Shown in pieces: positions 1 through 6,361 of a stretch of DNA of 6,361 nt (its first letter is position 1; every line of letters starts with the position of its first letter). The translations under genes were made by a program, and so were the position numbers. Under the pieces are notes generated by a model that had not been told where the DNA came from, did not search any database, and was given only the letters and a program-made list of their open reading frames with translations. Source of the stretch: an uncultured Fretibacterium sp. (GTDB taxonomy: Bacteria > Synergistota > Synergistia > Synergistales > Aminobacteriaceae); assembly GCA_937915835.1 (NCBI GenBank), contig CALGHA010000010.1, positions 1 through 6,361 on the forward strand. Reading direction: 5' to 3'.

Positions 1-1131
1 TTTTGCTGACTTCATATTTTCCCTGATAGCGACTCCAAACGGGCAGCGTTTTTCACAAGAGCCGCATTGAATGCATTCTCCGGCGTGATGTTTAAGCAAA
101 TTATAATGTTCACGGACTGTTTCAGGAATATTTTTTGCTGACTGGGCAAGGTTTAAGAATTTCGTAACGTTAGCAATGTCAATTTTCACCGGGCAAGGTT
201 CACAATGAGAACAATACATGCAATGACCTTTCCAGCTGATTTTTGGGAATGAAGCAAGAGCGAGCGCGTAATCCTTCTCACTCTCCGGAGCATTCTCATA
301 CTTCAAGCATTCCCCTAACTGTTCAACTGAGTGTGCACCGGCCAATATACACGTAACAGCAGGACGACTTAAAGCATAAGCTATGCATTGATTGACGGTT
401 AAGGCTGCTCCTGCTGGTGAAAGCTCGGCATTGAGTAAATCTCCGCCGCCGAAACATTTCATCACGGTAATTCCTACGCCTGAACTCTGGCATGTCTCGT
501 ATAATTTCTCACGTTCAGGGTCCATGTTAGTGAGATTATTGGCGTAATTCTCGTCGGCCCATAAATCTTCAACGTCCTCACTCGCTGGCTGAAGGTCATA
601 ACACGGGTTTACGCTGAACATTAGGACTTCTATTGATTTGCTCTCGACGGCCTTTAATGCAACTTGGGGATTGTGTGAGCTAAGTCCTATGTGATGAATT
701 AATCCCTTAGCTTTCAACTCGCGCGCGTAATCGAGTATTCCGTTGTTGATAATATCGTTCCAGTCGCTTAGAGCGTCGCAGTAATGTATCATTCCAACAT
801 CAATAAATTCACACTGAAGCAATCTCATCATCTCTTCAAAGCCCGCTTTAACCTCGCGTAAATTTCGTGTTCGCTGATATTGGCCGTTCTTCCAGACTGA
901 GCATAAATGAGACTGAATGATGAATTTTTCCCGTCTTCCCCTTAAGGCTCTTCCGATTGATGAACGTAATTCCGGGTCTGACGCGTATAAATCGAAATAG
1001 TTCACGCCGTTTTCTTCAGCTAAATCAAAAAGTTTCCTGCACATTGAGTAGTTATCTTCGGTCATTCCCTCACAGCCTAAAGCAATTTCGCTCACCTTAA
1101 GGCCGGTTGAACCGAGTCCGCGGTAAATCAT
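1..1131 (-). CDS. Aldo/keto reductase with C-terminal 4Fe-4S ferredoxin-like domain (C-terminus cut by window edge)
   Basis: The minus-strand frame is open from an ATG at 1131 to base 1 (377 codons, no stop), so only the last few residues should be missing. The N-terminus MIYRGLGSTGLKVSEIALGC is typical of an aldo/keto reductase (AKR) TIM barrel. The following segments fit the fold: YFDLYAS (D47), GRALRGRREKFIIQSH (His75 at the end), IDVGMIHY (His116), and HHIGLSSHNP before the middle strands. The C-terminus has two cysteine motifs, C304-x2-C-x2-C-x2-CP and C353-x2-C-x2-C-x3-CP, which normally bind 4Fe-4S clusters. Known family role: cytoplasmic oxidoreductases of anaerobes, mostly with unassigned substrates. 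The usual catalytic Tyr and Lys do not appear at their expected positions (see findings), so simple carbonyl reduction is uncertain. It lies 88 bases downstream of the MerR gene on the same strand, with its own possible promoter. The family is secure; the substrate is unknown. Confidence 0.93.
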   Translation of the reverse strand, partial: MIYRGLGSTGLKVSEIALGCEGMTEDNYSMCRKLFDLAEENGVNYFDLYASDPELRSSIGRALRGRREKFIIQSHLCSVWKNGQYQRTRNLREVKAGFEEMMRLLQCEFIDVGMIHYCDALSDWNDIINNGILDYARELKAKGLIHHIGLSSHNPQVALKAVESKSIEVLMFSVNPCYDLQPASEDVEDLWADENYANNLTNMDPEREKLYETCQSSGVGITVMKCFGGGDLLNAELSPAGAALTVNQCIAYALSRPAVTCILAGAHSVEQLGECLKYENAPESEKDYALALASFPKISWKGHCMYCSHCEPCPVKIDIANVTKFLNLAQSAKNIPETVREHYNLLKHHAGECIQCGSCEKRCPFGVAIRENMKSAK

Positions 1132-1143
1132 GAAAAGTTTTTT

Positions 1144-1149
1144 CCCCCT
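1144..1149 (-). promoter_or_regulatory. Ribosome binding site of the aldo/keto reductase gene
   Basis: On the minus strand AGGGGG lies 12 bases upstream of the ATG at 1131. The spacing is slightly long. No better start is seen, because MIYRGLGSTG is already the normal beginning of the protein family. Confidence 0.5.
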
Positions 1150-1166
1150 AAAAAATTTTACGGAGA

Positions 1167-1197
1167 ATTATAACGTCTTAAACGAGGGATTAAGCAA
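1167..1197 (-). promoter_or_regulatory. Possible MerR-type promoter of the aldo/keto reductase gene (19-bp spacer)
   Basis: Minus strand: -35 TTGCTT (1192-1197), a 19-base spacer AATCCCTCGTTTAAGACGT, and -10 TATAAT (1167-1172). The spacer is longer than the usual 17 bp, as in promoters activated by MerR-family regulators. An inverted repeat CTTAA-N8-TTAAG begins in the -35 and ends in the spacer. The merR promoter also has a 19-base spacer that begins AAT, contains TTTAAG and ends CGT. Transcription would start about 30 bases before the ATG. This is inferred from sequence only; the gene may also be reached by read-through from merR. Confidence 0.45.
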
Positions 1198-1219
1198 TTA
1201 CTCATATAGTATGATATTT

Positions 1220-1690
1220 TTAATGAATGACTTCAGTACCTCGTTTAGTAGAATGTAAAAGTCTCCTGCCCTCTCTGAACTCTTCGGGAATATCTGAAGT
1301 ATGCAAATTCCTCATGATGTCTTCAGTTCCGGCATCACACGCTTGGGAATAATACCAGCATTTATATTCAATCACGCTCAAAACTTCCTGCAAGTCATCA
1401 AGCTCTTTAAGCAAAATTTCCCGACGTTTTACGAAAATTTCAAGCCTCTCATTCAATGCCTCGTCTCCTCTTGCACGTAAATCAATGAAATTCTTAATAT
1501 CCTTAATCGATAATCCCGAACGTTTCAGGCAGTCAATCAATCGCAAATGTCCGTAATCCTCATCCGTAAAAATTCTCACGTTGTTATTGTCCCGCTTTAA
1601 CGACGGCAGCAATCCTTTCTTGTCATAATATCTCAATGTCGATGCCGGAAGCCCAGTAAGCTCCGACATGGCTTTAATCGTGTAAGTCAT
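1220..1690 (-). CDS. MerR-family transcriptional regulator (possible AdhR/NmlR-like redox or aldehyde sensor)
   Basis: A 156-residue protein with the MerR layout. The N-terminal winged helix-turn-helix has YTIKAMSELTGLPASTLRYYDKKGLLP at residues 3-29 and VRIFTDEDY at 38-46. A dimerisation helix follows at about 77-110, then a short C-terminal tail. No long effector domain is present, as in small MerR regulators. A cysteine in LIDCLKRSGL (Cys54) sits about where I recall a conserved cysteine in AdhR/NmlR-type aldehyde and nitrosative-stress sensors; Cys111 and Cys118 lie in KCWYYSQAC. I chose the ATG at 1690 and not the ATG two codons earlier (1696), because AGGAGG ends 7 bases before 1690 but only 1 base before 1696. 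The gene is flanked by two oxidoreductase genes, one divergent and one downstream, which fits a local regulator of both. The family is certain; the inducer is unknown. Confidence 0.92.
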   Translation of the reverse strand: MTYTIKAMSELTGLPASTLRYYDKKGLLPSLKRDNNNVRIFTDEDYGHLRLIDCLKRSGLSIKDIKNFIDLRARGDEALNERLEIFVKRREILLKELDDLQEVLSVIEYKCWYYSQACDAGTEDIMRNLHTSDIPEEFREGRRLLHSTKRGTEVIH

Positions 1691-1697
1691 CAACATT

Positions 1698-1703
1698 CCT
1701 CCT
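1698..1703 (-). promoter_or_regulatory. Ribosome binding site that fixes the MerR start
   Basis: A perfect AGGAGG on the minus strand is followed by 7 bases and then ATG at 1690, which is ideal spacing. The alternative ATG at 1696 begins almost directly after the site and is therefore unlikely to be used. Confidence 0.8.
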
Positions 1704-1722
1704 GTTTGTGAAAAAATAATTC

Positions 1723-1753
1723 ATTTTAACGCTTAAAGTTTATAATTACACAA
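1723..1753 (-). promoter_or_regulatory. Probable autoregulated merR promoter with 19-bp spacer
   Basis: Minus strand: -35 TTGTGT (1748-1753), spacer AATTATAAACTTTAAGCGT (19 bases), -10 TAAAAT (1723-1728). The start of transcription would fall near 1716, about 25 bases before the ATG. A 19-bp spacer holding the operator is the known arrangement at promoters controlled by MerR-family proteins. The spacer contains CTTTAAG and a weak AAC-N7-GTT dyad. The TATAAT of the divergent gene lies inside this spacer, so the two promoters overlap. Confidence 0.55.
1741..1746 (+). promoter_or_regulatory. Probable -10 box of the nitroreductase promoter
   Basis: A perfect TATAAT on the plus strand lies 38 bases before the nitroreductase ATG and directly after CTTAAAG (1732-1738). 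No good -35 hexamer is found 17 to 19 bases upstream, which fits a promoter that needs an activator. It overlaps the merR promoter spacer. Confidence 0.5.
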
Positions 1754-1768
1754 AATATTTCATTCATG

Positions 1769-1775
1769 AAGGGAG
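1769..1775 (+). promoter_or_regulatory. Ribosome binding site of the nitroreductase gene
   Basis: AAGGGAG is followed by 9 bases and then the ATG at 1785. An earlier ATG at 1766 is in another frame and overlaps this site, so it is not the start. Confidence 0.7.
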
Positions 1776-1784
1776 AATTTTATC

Positions 1785-2357
1785 ATGAGTATCATTGACG
1801 CATTAAAACTCAGGCGTTCGGTCTATAAGCTCGGCGAAAATGTCAACGTCAGCGACGAAGAAATTATCGAGTTCGTAACGAAAACAACTGAACTTGTCCC
1901 GGACGCTTTCAACATGAGAAGTCAGCGTGTAGTCCTCGCGCTCGGAAAAAAGCACAAAGAGTTATGGGACGAAATTTATAACGCATTCGGCGGAAAAGTC
2001 TCACGTGAGAAGATTGACGGCTTCAAGTCAGCTTACGGAACAGTCTTATATCTCTACGACGACGACACAGTGAAAGCGTTACAGGAAAAATTCCCGGCTT
2101 ATGCTCAGAACTTCCCGCTTTGGGCTAATCATGCTAACGGAATGCTTCAAATCTCAATCTGGACAGGACTACGCGAAATGAACTTAGGCGCGAATATCCA
2201 GCATTATAACCCTGTGATTGACGACGCTGTGAGAAAGTTATTCGATTTGCCGGAAAATTACAAGCTCGTAGCTCAAATGATCTTCGGAAATATCATCGAG
2301 GAACCGGCCGCAAAAGACACTGAAGATATCTCACTCCGTGTAAAAGTCGCAAGGTAA
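1785..2357 (+). CDS. Nitroreductase family protein, Frm2/HBN1-like
   Basis: A complete 190-residue protein of the FMN-dependent nitroreductase fold, which usually acts as a cytoplasmic homodimer. The N-terminal LKLRRSVYKLG (Arg10-Arg11-Ser12) is the flavin phosphate-contacting RRS motif. DAFNMRSQRVVLALG (residues 40-54) matches the PSSFNSQSSRVV-type segment of Frm2-like proteins. LWANHANGMLQISIWTGL (112-129), LGANIQHYNP (134-143) and LVAQMIFGN (161-169) are the subgroup's signature core and C-terminal segments. Length is normal. Family members reduce nitro compounds or other electrophiles with NAD(P)H; yeast Frm2/Hbn1 are linked to oxidative and lipid stress. The true substrate here is unknown. 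The gene diverges from merR with overlapping promoters and is followed by a terminator, so it is monocistronic. A role in electrophile or redox defence under MerR control is inferred. Confidence 0.93.
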   Translation: MSIIDALKLRRSVYKLGENVNVSDEEIIEFVTKTTELVPDAFNMRSQRVVLALGKKHKELWDEIYNAFGGKVSREKIDGFKSAYGTVLYLYDDDTVKALQEKFPAYAQNFPLWANHANGMLQISIWTGLREMNLGANIQHYNPVIDDAVRKLFDLPENYKLVAQMIFGNIIEEPAAKDTEDISLRVKVAR

Positions 2358-2366
2358 ATTTAATCG

Positions 2367-2420
2367 GCAGGAGCGAAAAAATATAACATGTTATATTTTG
2401 ATGACGTGCTCCTGCTTTTT
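2367..2420 (+). terminator. Nested-hairpin terminator between convergent genes
   Basis: GCAGGAGC (2367-2374) pairs with GCTCCTGC (2408-2415) and is followed by TTTTT (2416-2420). This makes an intrinsic terminator for the nitroreductase transcript, starting 10 bases after its stop. The 33-base loop contains a perfect 22-bp AT-rich palindrome (2378-2399, centre AACATGTT) that forms an inner hairpin. On the minus strand the inner hairpin runs into six T's (2376-2381), so it could weakly terminate the restriction operon arriving from the other side. Confidence 0.8.
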
Positions 2421-2423
2421 ACG

Positions 2424-5138
2424 CTAAAGATATTTCTCGATAATCCCGTCAACGTCAGCAGGACTTCTCGAGACATCGCAAGCCCATTCACCGAAAATTT
2501 TTACGCCGTTCACAGCTTTTACCCAGTCTTGCAGCCTCTCACGCTTCATTTTATCCTGTTCACTTTCCAAGCCTTTGACTTCCAGAATAAGCATTTTGTC
2601 ATTCGCAAGTCTGATTAAGAAGTCCGGCAAATATCTTCGCAAAACGCCCTCATAAATATAGCTCACGTGAAACCCTAAGTGATCGTTTTTCGCCCAAGCC
2701 TTAACGTTCGGATTTTTATCTAGATAATACGCCTCGCATTTCTCCCATGAACTGTCATAAGTGCACTTGTTGATATGAGATTTCTGCGTCGCCTCGCAAT
2801 CTTTAGCCGTATACCATGAGGGCATTTCTTCGGTTGAGCGCATTCTTTTTCCCTGAGGAATTACAGGAAGAATTTTTTCCGTCTGCTCGCTCGTGATATA
2901 TCCCCAGATATGCATGATTATTCTCTCCATGTTCATAGCAAGCATAATTTTCTTTCGGGCCTCGTTAATCGCGAATAACTCAGGGTAAATCTTTATGTCG
3001 CCTCGCTCTAAGTAATTCTCGACGAGTTTTATTACCTGACCAAGCAGGGCCAATTTCACGCCTCGTTTTTGCCACTCCGTAATCGTTCTATCATAGACTT
3101 CGCCGGCAGTCTTGAAGATTATATTTTGCAGTCTCATTGCCGAGTAAATTTTCTCAAGGTCAACTTCATTGCATTTCATCATGTCGGTCTTGCCGTCAAT
3201 TACCGGAGCTAAGTCAGCAATTATCGCCGTTTTCTCAGCATTCAGGACGAGTTCAGGAATATTCGCAATGTCAAGGCTCAAATCCTGACGCATAACGTAT
3301 TCAAGTCTCGTGATATTCGGCCAGGATATTATGAATTGCGAGCGTTCATCGAGAGTTTTGATTAACGATTTCCCTTTGTCCTGCTTGGGATTTTCCGGTG
3401 CACCGAGTTTTCCGTCATCAGCTCCGAACAACAACAGGTTAAACGGAACTCCGAAGACATTAACATATTCAGGCTCAAATAATCCGTCTTCACTATCAGG
3501 AACATCATACGAACTCCGTCTTAAGCCTCGTCCGACAACCTGCTCACATAATAACTGGCTCGTAAACGCTCTCAATCCCATAATATGCGTAACAGTTCGA
3601 GCGTCCCAACCTTCAGATAACATTCCGACCGAGATAATATTATATTTATTCGCGCCTGGCTGGCCTTCTTTTCCGACGGTGTCAACTTCCTCACGTAAAG
3701 CATCTTCATCCTTCGACTTCTTGAGAACATCAGAATCAATATGCAAAATATTTTCATCGTTGCAGAGTTCGGGAACGTCGATATTCCCATGCCTGAAAGT
3801 GTAAGCAATTCTCGCCGCCGTCTCAGTCCGATTTGCTACCGTAATCATAACCGGAGGTGTCGGAACATTGGCCTCATTCCATAAGTCAAAAGTCTTCTTC
3901 CAGTCATGGCCTAAGAACATGTAAGCCGTCTTGACAAGTCCGGGTAATTCCTCGTCTTCTGGTACTCTATTTCGCGTAAAACTCCTTTTAACTTCGTCGT
4001 CCGCGTAAATGTGAAAGAATTTTGACCTGTAAGTCCTAGTGTCAGGCGTGGAATTATCAGCAACAACAACTCTCGGTGTCTTCACAATTCCCGCTTCAAT
4101 CCCATCACTCAACGAGTAATCGCTCACAATCCATCCGAATAATCCCTCTTCATCGTTAATTCCCATTCCAGGAACAAAAGGTGTCGCTGAAAAATCGTAA
4201 CACGTCAAAATTTTTGATGCCCGATTAATCCTGTCAAGCCCTCGTATCCAAACAGTAGCCTCTTTCTCGTCCTCAGTCAGCTTCTTACGCTTCGGATTGG
4301 GCTTAACTCTCCACGCATGATGAGCCTCGTCGTTAATCACAATAACATGATTAGCGCGCGTTAAATCCCCGAAAACTTCACGAACATACGCATTATCGCT
4401 TTTAGGTCCGCGCTTATCGACGCTCTTTTTCTTCGCAATCTCCTCTTCGGTCTCGTAACTCAGAACTTGCCAGTTGTGTATCGTAATTCTCCCCTGATTA
4501 ATAACATCCCTCATCTCAACAGGCACAACATCAAACCGGTCATAATAATTCTCAGGATTTCCAGGCTGTAAAACTTGAAGACGCTTCTTAACGGTCAAGT
4601 TCGGCGCAATCACTAAAATATTTCGCGTAAATCTCGTGTCCCGTCGGTAATTAATCTTGTTACAGACCTGCCACGCAATCAGCATAGCCATTACAATTGT
4701 CTTGCCTCCACCAGTACATAACTTCGTGCAAATTCGCTTGAAAGCTCCGCCGTCATTCGGAATGTCGAACTCAGCTCGGGTTTCAGCCAGAAATATTAAC
4801 GTCTCGATTGCCTCAATCTGACAGAAGAAAAACGGGTTATCAGGCCTCGCGCTCCTATCATGCCAATGTTCAAGCAATCTCCGTGTCGTGTTCGTAATGC
4901 CGGGATAATTATTCTCTCGCCAAGTCTTTACGCCAGCACGAATTTTATTCACAAGCTCAAGCTCAACAAATACGCTCTTGTCCGTATATTTTTTACTGCC
5001 AGGAGGAGCGATGAAATATCCGGCTTTACGTCGTCCAGGCTCAGGATTAAACGTTGAATGGACTTCATCATAAACATGGTGCAAACTCGGCTCATCATAA
5101 GGCGAATTTATCACGAAACCTTTTTTATTCTCACTCAT
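2424..5138 (-). CDS. Type III-like restriction endonuclease (Res) subunit: SF2 helicase with C-terminal nuclease, BPTD_3080-like
   Basis: A complete 904-residue DNA-dependent ATPase/translocase with a nuclease. After an N-terminal region beginning INSPYDEPSLHH, the SF2 motifs appear in order: Q107 upstream of the ATPase, Walker A TGGGKT (142-147), Walker B/DEAH (270-273) in VIVINDEAHHAW, SATP (317-320), a second RecA-like domain with VGMLSEGWDARTVTHI (504-519), and motif VI QVVGRGLRR (533-541). A region of about 230 residues leads to a C-terminal PD-(D/E)XK nuclease motif: PD (838-839) and EVK (853-855) in LPDFLIRL...MLILEVKG. The N-terminal INSPYDEP and the VMAMLIAWQ after Walker A recall the BPTD_3080 family of type III-like enzymes (recognised from memory). 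It starts inside the stop codon of the upstream methyltransferase (TAATG), so the two are probably translationally coupled. Family knowledge: Res cleaves unmodified DNA in complex with Mod, using ATP. All visible catalytic motifs are intact, so it looks functional. Confidence 0.95.
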   Translation of the reverse strand: MSENKKGFVINSPYDEPSLHHVYDEVHSTFNPEPGRRKAGYFIAPPGSKKYTDKSVFVELELVNKIRAGVKTWRENNYPGITNTTRRLLEHWHDRSARPDNPFFFCQIEAIETLIFLAETRAEFDIPNDGGAFKRICTKLCTGGGKTIVMAMLIAWQVCNKINYRRDTRFTRNILVIAPNLTVKKRLQVLQPGNPENYYDRFDVVPVEMRDVINQGRITIHNWQVLSYETEEEIAKKKSVDKRGPKSDNAYVREVFGDLTRANHVIVINDEAHHAWRVKPNPKRKKLTEDEKEATVWIRGLDRINRASKILTCYDFSATPFVPGMGINDEEGLFGWIVSDYSLSDGIEAGIVKTPRVVVADNSTPDTRTYRSKFFHIYADDEVKRSFTRNRVPEDEELPGLVKTAYMFLGHDWKKTFDLWNEANVPTPPVMITVANRTETAARIAYTFRHGNIDVPELCNDENILHIDSDVLKKSKDEDALREEVDTVGKEGQPGANKYNIISVGMLSEGWDARTVTHIMGLRAFTSQLLCEQVVGRGLRRSSYDVPDSEDGLFEPEYVNVFGVPFNLLLFGADDGKLGAPENPKQDKGKSLIKTLDERSQFIISWPNITRLEYVMRQDLSLDIANIPELVLNAEKTAIIADLAPVIDGKTDMMKCNEVDLEKIYSAMRLQNIIFKTAGEVYDRTITEWQKRGVKLALLGQVIKLVENYLERGDIKIYPELFAINEARKKIMLAMNMERIIMHIWGYITSEQTEKILPVIPQGKRMRSTEEMPSWYTAKDCEATQKSHINKCTYDSSWEKCEAYYLDKNPNVKAWAKNDHLGFHVSYIYEGVLRRYLPDFLIRLANDKMLILEVKGLESEQDKMKRERLQDWVKAVNGVKIFGEWACDVSRSPADVDGIIEKYL

Positions 5139-6361
5139 TATAATTTTTCACCTTTCTCAATCGTCAGAACTCTCATGCTCTCAATTCCTCGATCGTCAAC
5201 AATTTTTACAGCTATTCTCGCTCCAGCCTCAAACTCAAGCGACAAATTCCCCTCGTATGCTTCGATTAATTCCTCGTCAATCTCAGCTCTCAACGTCTTA
5301 GCAAGTGTATTCCAACCTCCGGATTTGCCGTCCATCGGGAAAAATACTTGCGAGGGATTAATATTCATTCCGTTGTAATCAGGATCCAACATCCACATCG
5401 AGATTTTATCAGCATTGCCAGAAATCACTTTACCTTTGCTGACATCATAATAATCAAACCCGATTACTCTTACCCTGTAAATTTTCCCGTTGACGTGTTC
5501 AAGCACAACATCAGGTTGACCAACAAGCCAAAATGACTGGTCCGTTTCAATCTTCTTCTTCAAGTCCTCAGTCATCAAGTCCGGATTCATCTGAACTTGC
5601 AACGCCGTAATTTCCTTCATAGTCGTCAAGTCCCGGATTAACTGCTGAGCTTCCGGGTCAAACTGGAACGCCGCAAATATCAGAATGTCAGGTTTCGCCG
5701 TCAAAGCCTCCTGAAACGCTCCGAAAACTCGCTTGGAGTCCATCAAGTTATTTTCTCCGGCAAAACATATCAATGAACTTTTTCCGTCCTCAGTCTCAGC
5801 TGAAGCATTAATAAAGTTCATTCCCGATTTCGCTTCAAGACGTGTAAATCTTATTCTCTCACCTTGACGGCCAATTATCCCCGTCGCTAAAAGTTGTTCA
5901 CGCCAATCTGACTGTTTCGTGCCCTCGTTGAAGTCGAGACTTGCTGCCTCATCAACGCTGAACACAACAGGTGCCGGCAATGCTTCAACCGTAAAAGGCC
6001 CGGTAATCCTGATTTTTCCCTTGTCAACTTCGGGATCGTCATAGAGAATTTCTCGCGCAGGAGGTTCACCGTTCGCAATTGACTTTAACGTTACGTGCGG
6101 AACAGTTTTATACACAAAGCCTCCGGAAATTCCACGCTCAGGATTGGCCAGACGGTAAAAGGGGAAATCTGCCGTCATCAATCGCTGTCTCGCAATCGCT
6201 AATGCAACTCTCGAAGTATCACACGTAATCCATCGACGGCCCCATTTTTCAGCGACATAAGCCGTTGTTCCAGAGCCGCAAGTTATATCAAGCACCAAAT
6301 CGCCAGGATCTGAGCTCATGAGAATACAACGTTGAATTACTTTCGTCGAAGTCTGCACAAC
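5138..6361 (-). CDS. DNA methyltransferase (Mod-like) of a type III-like restriction-modification system, C-terminal part only
   Basis: The frame is open to the right edge (about 407 codons), so the N-terminus is outside the window. The GTG at 6358 is not a credible start because it lies directly in front of the fold core. Near the visible start, the segment from SSDPGDLVLDITCGSGTT to WGRRWITCDTSRVALAIARQRL is motif I with its following strands in N4/N6-adenine or cytosine methyltransferases (S-adenosylmethionine binding, GSG loop). In the beta class, motif I comes after the catalytic (D/N/S)PP(Y/F/W) motif, which is therefore expected upstream. About 340 residues follow motif I, including ITGPFTVEALPAPVVFSVDE, and have no recognised domain. 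The gene overlaps the restriction gene by one base. It should methylate the recognition site, protect the host and supply specificity to Res. The base methylated cannot be told from this part. Confidence 0.9.
   Translation of the reverse strand, partial: VVQTSTKVIQRCILMSSDPGDLVLDITCGSGTTAYVAEKWGRRWITCDTSRVALAIARQRLMTADFPFYRLANPERGISGGFVYKTVPHVTLKSIANGEPPAREILYDDPEVDKGKIRITGPFTVEALPAPVVFSVDEAASLDFNEGTKQSDWREQLLATGIIGRQGERIRFTRLEAKSGMNFINASAETEDGKSSLICFAGENNLMDSKRVFGAFQEALTAKPDILIFAAFQFDPEAQQLIRDLTTMKEITALQVQMNPDLMTEDLKKKIETDQSFWLVGQPDVVLEHVNGKIYRVRVIGFDYYDVSKGKVISGNADKISMWMLDPDYNGMNINPSQVFFPMDGKSGGWNTLAKTLRAEIDEELIEAYEGNLSLEFEAGARIAVKIVDDRGIESMRVLTIEKGEKL
5149..5155 (-). promoter_or_regulatory. 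Ribosome binding site of the restriction gene, inside the methyltransferase end
   Basis: AAAGGTG on the minus strand lies 10 bases upstream of the ATG at 5138, within the last codons of the methyltransferase gene. It supports this ATG and coupled translation of the two genes. Confidence 0.6.

Noticed and set aside
1694..1696. Upstream ATG as the start of the MerR gene
   Set aside because: It is only 1 base after the AGGAGG; the ATG at 1690 has correct spacing and gives the usual MerR N-terminus.
2388..2618. Plus-strand frame of 76 codons starting in the terminator
   Set aside because: It begins inside the terminator palindrome and runs antisense to the nuclease end of the restriction gene; it looks like a chance frame.
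3310..3804. Open frame of 164 codons on the plus strand
   Set aside because: It lies wholly antisense to the helicase region of the restriction gene, has no ribosome binding site that I can see, and its low-complexity Ser/Pro-rich translation resembles no protein.
3572..3808. Minus-strand frame of 78 codons inside the restriction gene
   Set aside because: It is in an alternative frame of a well-supported gene and has no recognisable motif.
4860..5536. Three plus-strand frames of 62 to 106 codons
   Set aside because: All are antisense to the restriction or methyltransferase genes, whose frames are supported by conserved motifs.
5887..6078. Minus-strand frame of 63 codons inside the methyltransferase gene
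   Set aside because: Out-of-frame shadow of the methyltransferase coding region.
6356..6358. GTG as the start of the methyltransferase
   Set aside because: The frame continues to the window edge, and the catalytic motif that precedes motif I in beta-class enzymes must lie upstream, so the gene is partial.

Overview
The window reads as accessory or metabolic DNA from a strictly anaerobic bacterium, most likely a gut- or rumen-type Bacillota or Synergistota. The clues are moderate G+C genes with AT-rich gaps, strong AGGAGG-type ribosome binding sites, and an aldo/keto reductase carrying two 4Fe-4S cysteine motifs. This placement is an inference from style and gene content; nothing in the window fixes the taxon. 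There are no RNA genes, CRISPR arrays, insertion sequences or phage genes, and no gene-free stretch longer than about 100 bases.

Left part (1-2357): a small redox or electrophile-response cluster. A MerR-family regulator (minus strand, 1220-1690) lies between an Fe-S aldo/keto reductase on the same strand (1-1131, running off the left edge) and a divergently transcribed Frm2/HBN1-like nitroreductase (plus strand, 1785-2357). The promoters read for merR and for the reductase share a long 19-bp spacer, the hallmark of MerR-controlled promoters. They also share a TTTAAG core and a CGT end next to the -10. The likely nitroreductase -10 box lies inside the merR promoter spacer. The simplest reading is that one MerR protein controls itself and both flanking oxidoreductases.

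Middle (2358-2423): a convergent gene end holding a nested hairpin. A GC-rich outer stem followed by T5 fits termination of the nitroreductase transcript. A perfect 22-bp AT-rich palindrome sits inside it.

Right part (2424-6361): a type III-like restriction-modification operon on the minus strand, transcribed modification gene first. The methyltransferase is cut by the right edge, so only motif I and a long C-terminal region are visible. It overlaps the restriction gene by one base (TAATG). The 904-residue restriction subunit is complete, with all visible SF2 helicase motifs and a C-terminal PD-(D/E)XK nuclease motif. It resembles the BPTD_3080-type restriction endonucleases. Methyltransferase and helicase-nuclease would together act as a DNA-defence system; no link to the left-hand redox cluster is visible beyond adjacency.
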